Assembly (NCBI RefSeq): GCF_021391675.1
Contig: NZ_CP090096.1
Span: forward strand, 372,001 to 436,000
Reading direction: 5' to 3'
DNA length: 64,000 nt
DNA from: Neorhizobium galegae
GTDB lineage: Bacteria; Pseudomonadota; Alphaproteobacteria; Rhizobiales; Rhizobiaceae
Shown: one piece after another, positions 9,534-18,471 of the stretch
Numbering within the stretch: the stretch's first letter is position 1
Layout of the letters: each line of letters opens with the position of its first letter
Translations under genes and position numbers: made by a program
The notes under the pieces: model-generated
The model's input: the letters and a program-made list of their open reading frames with translations, nothing else
Databases searched by the model: none
Told to the model about the DNA's origin: nothing

Positions 9534-10034
9534 TTACCGGGCGGTTCTGCGTTCGTTGATTTCCAAAAAGGCGCAGCCGCGGGCGGCGATCCCGCCGTCG
9601 TCGGTTGCGCTGAGGTCCGCCAGGATGTCGGCGATCGTCACCTTGGCGAGTTCGGCGCGGTAGGCCTTTTCGGCCTTCAGCATCGCGGCGTTGATGCCGC
9701 AGGGTTTGGTGAAATACCGTCCCGGCAGCGGGTTCGGCCCGCGCTGGCGGATTTCGGCGCAGCGGAAGGCTGGCGCCGGTCCTTCGACGGCGAGCACGAT
9801 ATCGAGCAGCGTGATTTCCGCCGGCTTCCTCGCCAGCCGATATCCGCCCTTCGGTCCCGGCACGGTGTCGACGATGCCGGCACCGGACAGCGCTTGGAGA
9901 TGCTTCAGGAGATAGCTGGTCGAAACGCCGTGAAAGTCCGCCAGCGCTGCCGCCGACAGCACGCCGCCTTCCGAAAGGCTGGAAAGCATGCTGACGCTGT
10001 GGATTGCCTGTTCGACGCCGTCGCCGAGTTTCAT
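9534..10034 (-). CDS. Rrf2-family transcriptional regulator
   Basis: A 166-residue winged-helix regulator. The recognition helix is in ALADFHGVSTSYLLKHLQALSGAG and the wing in GPKGGYRLAR. Cys92, Cys112 and Cys154 are present, but not in the close three-Cys spacing of IscR. It may therefore sense redox or nitrosative stress through thiols or a differently held cluster (inference). A 27-bp palindrome starts 13 nt upstream of its ATG and is the likely autoregulatory operator. The AhpD-like gene follows on the same strand. Confidence 0.9.
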   Translation of the reverse strand: MKLGDGVEQAIHSVSMLSSLSEGGVLSAAALADFHGVSTSYLLKHLQALSGAGIVDTVPGPKGGYRLARKPAEITLLDIVLAVEGPAPAFRCAEIRQRGPNPLPGRYFTKPCGINAAMLKAEKAYRAELAKVTIADILADLSATDDGGIAARGCAFLEINERRTAR

Positions 10035-10046
10035 TGCTCATCTCCT

Positions 10047-10073
10047 AATCACGGATAAAATTTATCTATGATT
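10047..10073. promoter_or_regulatory. 27-bp operator palindrome for the Rrf2 regulator
   Basis: The sequence reads AATCA, 2 nt, GATAAA, a central A, TTTATC, 2 nt, TGATT. Outer and inner arms are exact reverse complements, broken only by two mismatched positions per side. It lies directly upstream of the Rrf2 gene and overlaps the ATG at 10068, which could otherwise be taken as the helicase start. Size and symmetry fit a dimeric Rrf2-type regulator. Confidence 0.75.
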
Positions 10074-10127
10074 ATCGGCGGCGTCAAGCCCCTTCTTTTT
10101 CGACCGTTTTCTCTTACCTTACCGGGC

Positions 10128-12662
10128 GTGGATATCGTCGAAACCCAGTCTACCGGCCGTGATGCCGCGCTTCTGCCCCGGCCGTTCCAGAAATGGTTCG
10201 CGGAGAAGGGCTGGCAGCCGCGTGCCCATCAGCTGGAATTGCTGTCGCGCTCCACATCGGGCGAAAACATGCTGCTGATCGCCCCGACCGGCGCCGGCAA
10301 GACGCTCGCCGGTTTCCTGCCGTCGCTGACCGACCTCACGCGGCGCGGCAAGATCCCGCCCGGCTCCGCCTTCACCGGTATCCACACGCTCTACATCTCG
10401 CCCTTGAAGGCGCTCGCCGTCGATATCGAGCGCAACCTGATGAAGCCGGTCTTCGAAATGGGCCTTGAGATCTCGATCGAGAACCGCACCGGCGACACGC
10501 CGCAGGCCAAACGCCAGCGCCAGAAGCTGAACCCGCCCGACATTCTGCTGACCACCCCCGAACAGGTGGCGCTGCTGCTCGCCAACAGGGAGGCCGAACG
10601 CTTCTTCAAGGACCTGAAATACGTGGTCCTCGACGAGCTGCATTCGCTGGTCACCTCCAAGCGCGGCCACCTCCTGTCGCTCGGCCTCGCGCGCATCCGC
10701 CAGCATGCGCCCCAGATGCGCACCATCGGCCTGTCCGCCACCGTCTCGGATCCCATGGACCTGCAGCGCTGGCTGGTCTCGCAGGGCGAACACCCGGCCC
10801 CGCCCGCCGGCCTCGTGCACGTCACCGGCGGTGCCGCGCCCGATATCACCATCATGCGTACCGAGGACCGCATTCCCTGGTCCGGCCATGTCTCCACCTA
10901 TGCGATCCCGGAGGTCTATGAGGAGATCAAGCGCCACAAGACGACGCTGATCTTCGTCAACACCCGCTTCCAGGCGGAGTTGCTGTTCCAGACGCTCTGG
11001 ACGATCAACGAGGACAATTTAGCCATCGCCCTGCATCACGGCTCGCTCGATTCGGGCCAGCGCCGCAAGGTCGAGGCCGCCATGGCCGCCAACCGGCTGC
11101 GCGCAGTCGTCGCCACCTCGACGCTCGACCTCGGCATGGACTGGGGCGATGTCGATCTCGTCGTGCATGTCGGCGCGCCGAAGGGTGCCTCCCGTCTTGC
11201 CCAGCGCATCGGCCGTTCCAACCACCGTATGGACGAACCGTCGAAGGCGATCCTGGTGCCCGCCAACCGTTTCGAGGTGATGGAGTGCCAGGCGGCGCTC
11301 GACGCCAATTACCTCGGCGCCCAGGATACGCCGCCGGTCGGCGAGGGTGCGCTCGATGTGCTCGCCCAGCACGTGCTCGGCATGGCCTGCGCCGAACCCT
11401 TCGATCCGGTCGAACTCTACGACGAGATCACCTCCGCTTCGCCCTATGCCACCCTCTCCTGGGAAATGTTCGAGCGCATCGTCGATTTCGTCGCGACCGG
11501 CGGTTATGCACTGCGCGCCTACGAGCGTTACGCGAAGATACGGAAAACGAAGGACGGACGCTGGCGGGTCTCCAACCCGGCCGTCGCCCAGCAATACCGC
11601 CTCAACCTCGGTACGATCGTCGAGGCGACCGAGCTCAATGTCCGGCTGGTGAAGCGCAATGCCCAAGGGCTGGCAAAGGGCACGGTCGGGCGTGGAGGCA
11701 TGTCGCTCGGCAAGGTCGAGGAATATTTTCTCGAACAGCTCGTCCAGGGCGATACCTTCCTGTTCGCCGGCAAGGTGCTGCGCTTCGAAGGCATCCGCGA
11801 GAACGAATGCCTCGTCTCCAACGCCTTCTCGCTCGATCCGAAGATCCCCGCCTATGCCGGCGGCAAATTTCCGCTCTCCACCTATCTCGCCGACCAGGTG
11901 CGGGGCATGCTTGCCGATTCCGACCGCTGGGGCGTCCTGCCGGACCAGGTGCGCGACTGGCTGAACATCCAGCGCGAACGCTCCATGCTGCCTGCCCGGA
12001 ACGAACTTCTGATCGAGACCTTTCCGCGCGGAAAACGGTTCTTCATGATCGCCTATTGTTTCGAGGGACGGCTCGCCCACCAGACGCTCGGCATGCTGCT
12101 TACCCGCCGGCTGGAACGCGCCGGCGCCCGACCGCTCGGTTTCGTCGCCACCGATTATTCGCTGGCCATCTGGGGCCTCAACGATATCGGCGCGATGATC
12201 CGTGCCGGCGCCTTGAGCCCCTCCGACCTCTTCGACGAGGACATGCTCGGCGACGATCTCGAGGCCTGGCTCGACGAAAGCTACATGCTCAAACGCACCT
12301 TCCGCAATTGCGCCGTGATTTCCGGCCTGATCGAGCGGCGCCATCCGGGCAAGGAAAAGACCGGAAGGCAGGTCACCGTCTCGACCGATCTCATCTACGA
12401 CGTGCTGCGCAGCCACGAGCCGGACCACATCCTCCTGGAGGCGACGCGGCGGGATGCGGCATCCGGTCTTTTGGATCTTGCCCGATTAGGCGATATGCTG
12501 GCGCGAATCAGGGGGCACATCACCCACCGCGATCTCGACCGCGTTTCGCCGCTTGCCGTTCCGATCATGCTCGAAATCGGCAAGGAGAGCGTTCCGGGCG
12601 AGGCGCATGACGCGGTGCTGCAGGAAGCCGCCGACGAACTGATCGCGGAGGCTCTCGGCTGA
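10128..12662 (+). CDS. Ligase-associated DNA damage response DEXH-box helicase (Lhr-type)
   Basis: An 844-residue superfamily 2 helicase. Motif I is APTGAGKT, motif II is VVLDELHSL (DELH, the DExH form), motif III is GLSATVSDP and motif VI is QRIGRSNHR. A C-terminal region of about 400 residues (Lhr core WYL-like and C-terminal domains) follows. In bacteria this Lhr subtype is encoded with the PdeM nuclease and, elsewhere, an exonuclease and an ATP-dependent ligase, and is thought to act in strand repair. The GTG at 10128 places about 16 residues before the conserved PFQKWFAEKGW, as in relatives. The ATG at 10068 lies inside the operator palindrome and has no ribosome-binding site. Its stop overlaps the pdeM start (TGATG). 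Confidence 0.94.
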   Translation: MDIVETQSTGRDAALLPRPFQKWFAEKGWQPRAHQLELLSRSTSGENMLLIAPTGAGKTLAGFLPSLTDLTRRGKIPPGSAFTGIHTLYISPLKALAVDIERNLMKPVFEMGLEISIENRTGDTPQAKRQRQKLNPPDILLTTPEQVALLLANREAERFFKDLKYVVLDELHSLVTSKRGHLLSLGLARIRQHAPQMRTIGLSATVSDPMDLQRWLVSQGEHPAPPAGLVHVTGGAAPDITIMRTEDRIPWSGHVSTYAIPEVYEEIKRHKTTLIFVNTRFQAELLFQTLWTINEDNLAIALHHGSLDSGQRRKVEAAMAANRLRAVVATSTLDLGMDWGDVDLVVHVGAPKGASRLAQRIGRSNHRMDEPSKAILVPANRFEVMECQAALDANYLGAQDTPPVGEGALDVLAQHVLGMACAEPFDPVELYDEITSASPYATLSWEMFERIVDFVATGGYALRAYERYAKIRKTKDGRWRVSNPAVAQQYRLNLGTIVEATELNVRLVKRNAQGLAKGTVGRGGMSLGKVEEYFLEQLVQGDTFLFAGKVLRFEGIRENECLVSNAFSLDPKIPAYAGGKFPLSTYLADQVRGMLADSDRWGVLPDQVRDWLNIQRERSMLPARNELLIETFPRGKRFFMIAYCFEGRLAHQTLGMLLTRRLERAGARPLGFVATDYSLAIWGLNDIGAMIRAGALSPSDLFDEDMLGDDLEAWLDESYMLKRTFRNCAVISGLIERRHPGKEKTGRQVTVSTDLIYDVLRSHEPDHILLEATRRDAASGLLDLARLGDMLARIRGHITHRDLDRVSPLAVPIMLEIGKESVPGEAHDAVLQEAADELIAEALG

Positions 12663-13423
12663 TGCGGTACGCTGGACTGGAAGACATTGAATTGATGCAC
12701 CGTCTCGCTTTGGCGCGAACGATTTCAAGGGGACCTGCCGCAACCGGTGCGGAAGAGATCGTCGTGAACGGCGTCATCGCCGTCTGCGATCCGCTCGGAG
12801 GTCTTTATCTGCCCGAAACCGGCATGCTCGTCGTCTCCGACCTGCATCTGGAAAAGGGTGCTGCCTTTGCCCGCCGCGGCATGATGTTGCCGCCCTACGA
12901 TACCATCGCCACGCTCAACATCCTGTCGGCCGTCATCACCCGCTACGATCCCAAGGTGGTCGTCTCGCTCGGCGACAATTTCCATGACCGCAAGGGCTCC
13001 GAACATCTGTCGGCGGAATTGCGCCTGCTGATCCTCGCCATGGCGCGGGGCCGCGACTGGATCTGGATCAACGGCAATCACGATCCGGACGGCACGGTCG
13101 ACCTGCCCGGCACCTGCACCGACGAACTTCTTTATGGCGGCCTCGTTTTCCGCCACGAACCGAGCCTGATTTCCGGCAAGGGTGAGATCGCCGGCCACCT
13201 GCATCCTTCGGCCACCGTCCGACGCCGTGAAAAATCCGTCCGCCGCCCGTGTTTCGCAAGCGACGGCATCCGCCTGCTCATGCCCGCCTTCGGAGTGCTC
13301 GCCGGCGGCCTCGACCTTCGCCATCGGGCCATGCACGGACTGTTCGACCGCGAGGCCCTCGTCGCGCACCTGCTCGGCCGGGACCGCATCTATTCGGTCC
13401 GTTACGGCAATCTCATAGGATAG
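12662..13423 (+). CDS. pdeM: Ligase-associated DNA damage response endonuclease PdeM
   Basis: A 253-residue calcineurin-like metallophosphoesterase. The metal-binding motifs are in order: VVSDLHLEKG (D, H), VSLGDNFHD (GD), INGNHDPD (GNHD), RHEP and GEIAGHLHP (GH.H). This is the PdeM partner of the Lhr-type helicase, presumed to cut DNA ends during repair. It begins in the helicase stop codon (overlap TGATG), so the two are coupled. An internal ATG at 12695 is an alternative start, since the first ~35 residues are poorly conserved in the family. Its 3' end overlaps the convergent small gene by 11 nt. Confidence 0.92.
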   Translation: MRYAGLEDIELMHRLALARTISRGPAATGAEEIVVNGVIAVCDPLGGLYLPETGMLVVSDLHLEKGAAFARRGMMLPPYDTIATLNILSAVITRYDPKVVVSLGDNFHDRKGSEHLSAELRLLILAMARGRDWIWINGNHDPDGTVDLPGTCTDELLYGGLVFRHEPSLISGKGEIAGHLHPSATVRRREKSVRRPCFASDGIRLLMPAFGVLAGGLDLRHRAMHGLFDREALVAHLLGRDRIYSVRYGNLIG

Positions 13424-13673
13424 CGACCAGAGCCTCGACTGTTCGCGTGGCTCTCTCCAGCGTGTCCTCACGGGGGCTGAGGCCTATATATTCGGTCTCC
13501 GCCGTCACGAGAAAATCAATAGTGTCCGCAGAAGATTGGCCGTTTTGCAACATATCCACCGCTGCACGGATGTAGCTGTCATATTCATCACGAGGGCAGT
13601 CTGTATCCTTGAGCCCGATCGGGTCCCAAAACGACCAGCCGATATCGCGTACCTGCGTCAGAGTTATCGTCAT
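13413..13673 (-). CDS. Small acidic protein with WDPIG/DEYD signature (DUF1871-like)
   Basis: An 86-residue acidic protein with the pattern GWSFWDPIGL, then DEYDSYIRAAVDML, then VTAETEYIGL. This WDP(I)G plus DEYDxY arrangement recurs in small proteins of the DUF1871 type and in many standalone small proteins often placed next to polymorphic toxin genes. No toxin gene is visible here. It overlaps the pdeM 3' end by 11 nt on the opposite strand. Function unknown; identification by motif memory only. Confidence 0.72.
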   Translation of the reverse strand: MTITLTQVRDIGWSFWDPIGLKDTDCPRDEYDSYIRAAVDMLQNGQSSADTIDFLVTAETEYIGLSPREDTLERATRTVEALVAIL

Positions 13674-13712
13674 GCCTGACTGAGAGCCGAAGATCGGGCT
13701 GAAGGCAATACC

Positions 13713-14150
13713 TCACCGATAAACCAGCACCGGCGTCTTCGAATACGCCAGCACCTTTATCGTCACGCTGCCGAGCATGAAGGCCTTGAAACCGGAGCGG
13801 CCGTGCGAGGCCATGGCGATGACGTCGCAATGATAGGTGCCGGCGGTCTCGACGATGGTGCTCGCCGGATCAAGGCTGCCAAGCTTCACCGCTTCGCAGG
13901 CGACCAGCCGTTGTTTCGCCGCTTCCTGGGCGTCGGCCAGAATGCCGTCGGCCGCCTGGTTGTTCTGGCGGTCGTATTCCGCATAGGCGACTTCCATGCC
14001 GGTCGGATTGAGCGTCAGGACCTGCAACGGTTCCATCACCACCAGAACGGTGGCTTCCGCGCCGATCTCGCGTGCGAAGTCGAGCGCTTTTTCCAGCGCG
14101 CTGGTCGAAAGCGGAGAGCCGTCGGTCGGGATCAGAACATGTTTGAACAT
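13713..14150 (-). CDS. Universal stress protein (UspA family)
   Basis: A single-domain Usp of 145 residues. It starts MFKHVLIPTDGSPLSTSALEKALDFA and carries the ATP-binding-type motif ASHGRSGFKAFMLGSVTIKVL near the C-terminus (GxxG followed by GS). Such proteins bind nucleotide and help survival under stress; the specific role is unknown. Good start (GGAGGCACAG upstream of 14150). Confidence 0.94.
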   Translation of the reverse strand: MFKHVLIPTDGSPLSTSALEKALDFAREIGAEATVLVVMEPLQVLTLNPTGMEVAYAEYDRQNNQAADGILADAQEAAKQRLVACEAVKLGSLDPASTIVETAGTYHCDVIAMASHGRSGFKAFMLGSVTIKVLAYSKTPVLVYR

Positions 14151-14233
14151 CTGTGCCTCCTTCTAATCTGGTGACATCATCGCAGGTGCCCGGGATCATT
14201 CGTTGATCCAGCGCAAGCCGCAGGCCCGGGCGT

Positions 14234-15193
14234 TCAGGACGACGCAATCACATGCCCGGACCAGGGATTGATGCCGTCCCGCAGCCAGCGAAGGCTATCC
14301 TGCCAGAAGCCTTCCCGGTGCCGGGAGTGGAACAGGCTGAAATGTCCGATGGCGGCCAGGCCGTAATCCTCCGGCTTCAGCAGCACCTGCGTCACCCGGG
14401 CATGGCGATAATAACAGAGCGTCCGCCGGATTGCGGCCACCGTACCGATGTCGTCGTCCGACATCGTCACCGCCAGGATCGGCGCCGTCACCGCTTCGAA
14501 CCGCCGCAGCACATCGCCCCGTTCGGCTGCCGGATGGGTCGACTCCATCCGTGCCCCGCGAAAGCTCCATTCGTTTGCCACGCCCGCCGGCAGGTCCTCC
14601 AGCCATCCGAGACGCTTTCCGGGGAAATAGCCGAAGGCGGCAGTCAGCGCCGGCATCACCACATGCCATTTCAGAAACAGCCGCAGGCGATGGCCGCTGG
14701 CATAGTCCGGCCAGTAGGCATATTGCGCCCCCATGGTCAGCATCCGGTCGATGCCTTTGGCCAAGGGCGAAAGCCCGGGCAGGTAGCCGCCGATACTGTG
14801 GCCGACGACGTAAAGCGGTTGCCCCGGCCGGGCCGCGTCCATGAACCTCATCGCCGCGTCGAAATCCTGCTCGCCCCATTCCCGCCAGCGATAGCCGCAC
14901 CCCTTCAGGCTTTCGGGGCGCGAAAGGCCGATGCCGCGATAGTCGTAGGTCAGCACGTCGAAACCTTCGCCGGCCAGGAAGTCGGCGTAATAATGGTAAT
15001 AACGGGCAAGCACTCCGGTCGCCGGATTGACGACGACGCTGCCGATGGCCGGAGACCGCGCCCGCCAGAAGTGTCCGTGGAGAGCGATACCGTCCCGGCA
15101 GGCCATGCCGACAGGCTCCCCGCCGGGTCGCGACGAACGGGCGTCGCCGTCGCTTTCCCTGTCCGCAGGCGCTTCGCAGTCCGTATCGGTCAT
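14234..15193 (-). CDS. Alpha/beta-fold hydrolase
   Basis: A 319-residue cytosolic hydrolase. The nucleophile elbow is VVGHSIGGYLPG (Ser), the oxyanion region is VVVNPATGV, and YDYRGIGLS marks strand 4. An Asp in AVTMSDDDIGT and a His in AIGHFSLFH complete a likely triad. The long cap region (YAYWPDYASGHRLRLFLKW) resembles a rhizobial family of predicted hydrolases without known substrate. The start at 15193 follows GGGAGAAGG; the upstream ATG at 15244 lacks a site. Confidence 0.88.
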   Translation of the reverse strand: MTDTDCEAPADRESDGDARSSRPGGEPVGMACRDGIALHGHFWRARSPAIGSVVVNPATGVLARYYHYYADFLAGEGFDVLTYDYRGIGLSRPESLKGCGYRWREWGEQDFDAAMRFMDAARPGQPLYVVGHSIGGYLPGLSPLAKGIDRMLTMGAQYAYWPDYASGHRLRLFLKWHVVMPALTAAFGYFPGKRLGWLEDLPAGVANEWSFRGARMESTHPAAERGDVLRRFEAVTAPILAVTMSDDDIGTVAAIRRTLCYYRHARVTQVLLKPEDYGLAAIGHFSLFHSRHREGFWQDSLRWLRDGINPWSGHVIASS

Positions 15194-15318
15194 CGTCCTT
15201 CTCCCTGGGAACGGTGACCATATATCGCGCTCCGTGAGGCGCAATTAGCCAGAAGGGAGAAGGCGGCTCAGGTGTGAAGATCCGGCCGTGCATCGCAGCC
15301 GACCCTTCGCCTGCGGCG

Positions 15319-15879
15319 TCAGGCTGCCTTGCCCACCGCGTAGGTCAGGATCACGGCGCCGTTGGCCGCCGCGTTCGAACTCAGCAGCTTGAGCTCGGTC
15401 TGCTGCTCCGCCTTCTTGAAGAGCGGATTGCCGGAACCGAGAAGCACCGGTGCGATGCACAGCCTATATTCGTCGACGAGGCCCTCTTTCATCAGTGAGG
15501 CCACCAGTTCGGCGCTGCCGAAGATGAAGATCGTCTTGCCGTCCTCGCCTTTCAACCTGGTGAGTTCGGCAACGGGATCGCTGACGACCCGCGTATTGTT
15601 CCAGGGCGCGTCCTTTATCGTCTTCGACACGGCGATCTTGGCGATATTGTTCATGTAGTTCTTGACCTTGCTGCCTTCCTCGGCGGTCGGCCAGTAGGCT
15701 GCCATGCCCTCGTAGGTCTTGCGGCCGAACACCAGCAGGTCGCCTTCCTCGCCGAACTGTTCGGAGAGCTTTTCCAGTTCCGGCCCCCAGGCATAGCTGT
15801 GGAAGGCGAGATCCCACGGCTTCTCCCCCTCGAAATAACCGTCGAGGCTCATCAGGTTCCAGGCCACCAGCTTTCTCAT
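15319..15879 (-). CDS. Dihydrofolate-reductase-like protein (RibD C-terminal family)
   Basis: A 186-residue protein of the RibD_C/DHFR-like fold: MRKLVAWNLMSLDGYFEG at the N-terminus, LVFGRKTYEGMAAYWP in the middle, IFIFGSAELVASLMKEGLVDEYRLCIAPVLLGSGNPLF towards the end. These YyaP/YwjB-type proteins are predicted NADPH-dependent reductases of unknown substrate. ATG 15879 is preceded by GGAGGA; the ATG at 15891 is less well placed. It is divergent from an HxlR regulator, which probably controls it. Confidence 0.88.
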   Translation of the reverse strand: MRKLVAWNLMSLDGYFEGEKPWDLAFHSYAWGPELEKLSEQFGEEGDLLVFGRKTYEGMAAYWPTAEEGSKVKNYMNNIAKIAVSKTIKDAPWNNTRVVSDPVAELTRLKGEDGKTIFIFGSAELVASLMKEGLVDEYRLCIAPVLLGSGNPLFKKAEQQTELKLLSSNAAANGAVILTYAVGKAA

Positions 15880-15973
15880 GTCATCCTCCATCGCGCTTAA
15901 ACCAGTTGCAAAAAACAAGCAGTTGAAAGCTAACCAAACTGATTGTAGAATGCAAGCGGTATTGGAGAAAAAA

Positions 15974-16492
15974 ATGAACGAAGCATATCGGTCTGGTTGC
16001 CCGATCAATCTGACGCTGGAGGTTCTGGGAGACCGCTGGAGCCTGATCGTCATCCGCGACATCATGTTCGGCAATCGCCGCCACTTCCGCGAATTGCTGC
16101 AGAATTCCGAGGAAGGCATCGCTTCCAACATCCTTGCCGACCGGCTGAAGCGGCTGGTCGAGCGGGGCCTGCTTTCCCGCGAGGATGATCCGAGCCACAA
16201 GCAGAAGGGGATCTACAGCCTCACGGAGATGTCGATCCGCCTGGTGCCGATCTTTGCGGAAATGGGCGCCTGGGGCCGCCGTTTCATGCCGGTGTCCGAA
16301 GAGCTCTCGATCCGCGCGCAACTGCTGGAGGAAGGCGGCCGGCCGCTCTGGGAGGATTTCATGGCCGAACTGCGCGTCCTGCATCTGCATGCGCCGTGCG
16401 ATCCGGGCAAGCCTTCCGTCTTCGAGCGCCTGCGCGCCGCCTATCTCGAAGTCGTCGCCCGCAATGCGGCGGCGGCCGATGCCGCGGAATGA
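15974..16492 (+). CDS. HxlR-family winged-helix regulator
   Basis: A 172-residue regulator with the HxlR domain in residues ~8-100: GCPINLTLEVLGDRWSLIVIRDIMFG, RHFRELLQNSEEGIASNILADRLKRL and YSLTEMSIRLVPIFAEMGAWG. The Cys in GCPI is the position used for redox or electrophile sensing in some HxlR proteins, so thiol sensing is possible (inference). ATG 15974 follows GGAGAAA. The 94-nt spacer to the divergent DHFR-like gene holds two CAGTTG copies 20 nt apart and is the likely operator region. Confidence 0.9.
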   Translation: MNEAYRSGCPINLTLEVLGDRWSLIVIRDIMFGNRRHFRELLQNSEEGIASNILADRLKRLVERGLLSREDDPSHKQKGIYSLTEMSIRLVPIFAEMGAWGRRFMPVSEELSIRAQLLEEGGRPLWEDFMAELRVLHLHAPCDPGKPSVFERLRAAYLEVVARNAAAADAAE

Positions 16493-17296
16493 TCAGTCCT
16501 TGCGGAAGACGATGCTGGCGCCCCAGCCGGTGATGATGGCGATCAGCACGCAGAGGAAACCGTAGGCGAGCGGCCGGTCGTGGGCTGCGTCAGTGATCGC
16601 CTGTTCGATGCCGGTCTTGACGACCCGCAGCGGCATTTCCCGCTGGTTGATCAGCTGGCCGCTCTTGAACAGGTAGGCGCGCACCATGTGCATCCCGTCC
16701 GGAATGTTGGCCGGCAGTTTCAGCGAGGCGCGGAACAGGCTCGACGAGACGAAGCGCACGCCGCTCGTGTCGCGCTGATAAAGTCCGTTCGACAGCTTCA
16801 GGCGCCGATAGGCGTCGCGGAACTCGCCGATCATGCCGGAATCGGGGATGTAGCCGACCGGGTTCAGCCCCAGGTGGTCGATGCCGACCCCGATATTGTT
16901 GAGGCTCGGCGCCTCGTCGATGCTGTCGATCATCCGGGTGCTGGCGAGCGAGTAGCTTTCCGGCACCTGTTCGAAGGTCATCCCCTCGGTATTCATCCAG
17001 ATCCCGAAGACGCGCTCCTTCTTGCGCACCGTCGCATAGTCCTTCGGACCTTCGAGCGTCACCACCACGTCGTATTGGCCGATCGCCAGGAACAGTTCGT
17101 CGGCATTGGTGAGCGCCCCGAAGATCGTCAGGTCGGCGCCGCGGAAATCCGAAGTGATGGCGATTTCGCTGGTCGAAGTGCCGATCTCCAGCCCTTCCTT
17201 GACGCCCGATGCCTGGCCGAACGGCACCTGCGCCTCGACCGGGAAGGCGAGCGCCAGGAGCGGCAGCAGGAGGGCGGTGCGGAGAAAACGGCGCAT
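16493..17296 (-). CDS. TIGR02186 family membrane-anchored protein
   Basis: A 267-residue protein with a signal peptide (FLRTALLLPLLALAFPVEAQ), a periplasmic beta-rich domain (EIAITSDFRGADLTIFGAL, YDVVVTLEGP) and one C-terminal membrane helix (PLAYGFLCVLIAIITGWGASIVF). This is the alphaproteobacterial TIGR02186/Alph_Pro_TM family, which is regularly paired with TauE/SafE transporters. Its start overlaps the stop of the TauE gene (TGATG), so it is probably an accessory subunit of that exporter. Its function is not known biochemically. Confidence 0.9.
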   Translation of the reverse strand: MRRFLRTALLLPLLALAFPVEAQVPFGQASGVKEGLEIGTSTSEIAITSDFRGADLTIFGALTNADELFLAIGQYDVVVTLEGPKDYATVRKKERVFGIWMNTEGMTFEQVPESYSLASTRMIDSIDEAPSLNNIGVGIDHLGLNPVGYIPDSGMIGEFRDAYRRLKLSNGLYQRDTSGVRFVSSSLFRASLKLPANIPDGMHMVRAYLFKSGQLINQREMPLRVVKTGIEQAITDAAHDRPLAYGFLCVLIAIITGWGASIVFRKD

Positions 17297-18222
17297 CAGT
17301 AGGACATCCCCCCGACCGCGACCGAATAGACGTCGTTCGGCGTGACGATCAGCCCGACCGCCAGACGAATGCCGACGGCAAGCACGAGCAGCGCCAGGAG
17401 CGCGCGCAGCTGTTCGCCGCGCAGCTTCTGCCCGACGCGAACGCCGTATTGCGCGCCGATCACGCCCGCCACCATCAGGATCGTCGCCAGCACGATGTCG
17501 ACCGAATAGTTGGTCGCCGCCTGCACCATCGTCGTGTAGGCGGTCACGAAAATGATCTGGAACAGCGAGGTGCCGACGACCACGTTTGTCGGGATGCGTA
17601 AGAGATAGATCATCGCCGGCACCATGATGAAGCCGCCGCCCACGCCCATGATCGAGGTCAGCACGCCGATGCCGAAGCCAAGCCCGACGATCGGAATGGC
17701 GGAAAGGTAGATCTTCGATTTCTTGAACCGCATCTTCAGCGGCAGCCTGTGCACCCAGTTGTGCTGGCCGGGGCGCTTGATCGGCAGTGGATTGTTGTTC
17801 TTCGCCCGGCGCATCGCCCGGACGCTTTCCTGCAGCATCAGCGCGCCGATCGAGCTCAGCAGCACGACGTAGAGCAAAGAGATGAACAGGTCGAGCTGTC
17901 CGATACGCCTCAGCCACGAGAAGACCCAGACCCCCGCCGTCGCGCCCGCAAGGCCGCCGACAAGCAGGACCGAGCCGAGCTTCATGTCGAGCGTGCCGCG
18001 CCTGAAATGGGTGATAGCACCCGAAATCGAGGAGGCGACGACCTGGTTGGCGCCGGTCGCGACCGCCACGACGGGCGGGATGTTGTAGAAGATCAAGAGC
18101 GGCGTGATCAGGAAGCCGCCGCCGACGCCGAACATGCCGGAGAGAAAGCCGACGGCCGCGCCCATGCCCAGAATGATGAAGATGTTCACCGACAGCTCTG
18201 CGATCGGCAGGTAGACAGTCAC
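17296..18222 (-). CDS. TauE/SafE-family sulfite/anion exporter
   Basis: A 308-residue inner-membrane protein with about eight helices and the duplicated family signature GxxVGFLSGMFGVGGGFLITP and GVLTSIMGVGGGFIMVPAM. Members export sulfite, sulfoacetate or related anions. A GTG start at 18222 is chosen because GAGG lies six bases upstream and the first helix then begins about ten residues in (LSVNIFIILGMGAAVGF). It is followed by its TIGR02186 partner. Confidence 0.9.
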   Translation of the reverse strand: MTVYLPIAELSVNIFIILGMGAAVGFLSGMFGVGGGFLITPLLIFYNIPPVVAVATGANQVVASSISGAITHFRRGTLDMKLGSVLLVGGLAGATAGVWVFSWLRRIGQLDLFISLLYVVLLSSIGALMLQESVRAMRRAKNNNPLPIKRPGQHNWVHRLPLKMRFKKSKIYLSAIPIVGLGFGIGVLTSIMGVGGGFIMVPAMIYLLRIPTNVVVGTSLFQIIFVTAYTTMVQAATNYSVDIVLATILMVAGVIGAQYGVRVGQKLRGEQLRALLALLVLAVGIRLAVGLIVTPNDVYSVAVGGMSY

Positions 18223-18471
18223 GGCAGAACCTCGACACGGCAAAAAGCGACGCCCTCGCGGGCGGTGCGCGATGTGGTTGTCCGCCCGGTGCGGCGAAGG
18301 AAACGTGATCTCACATGCCATGTGAACAGGGCATGAAGGGTGTCACCCGTCATGCGCCCGGGCGCTGCCGCGAGTCAATTCGCAAGTGCCGGATAATGCG
18401 GCAATTTTACCGTTTTTGTGCGGGCGTGATTAATATCCCGCAACTCCCTGATCCCGGTCGGGTAAGTCGAC

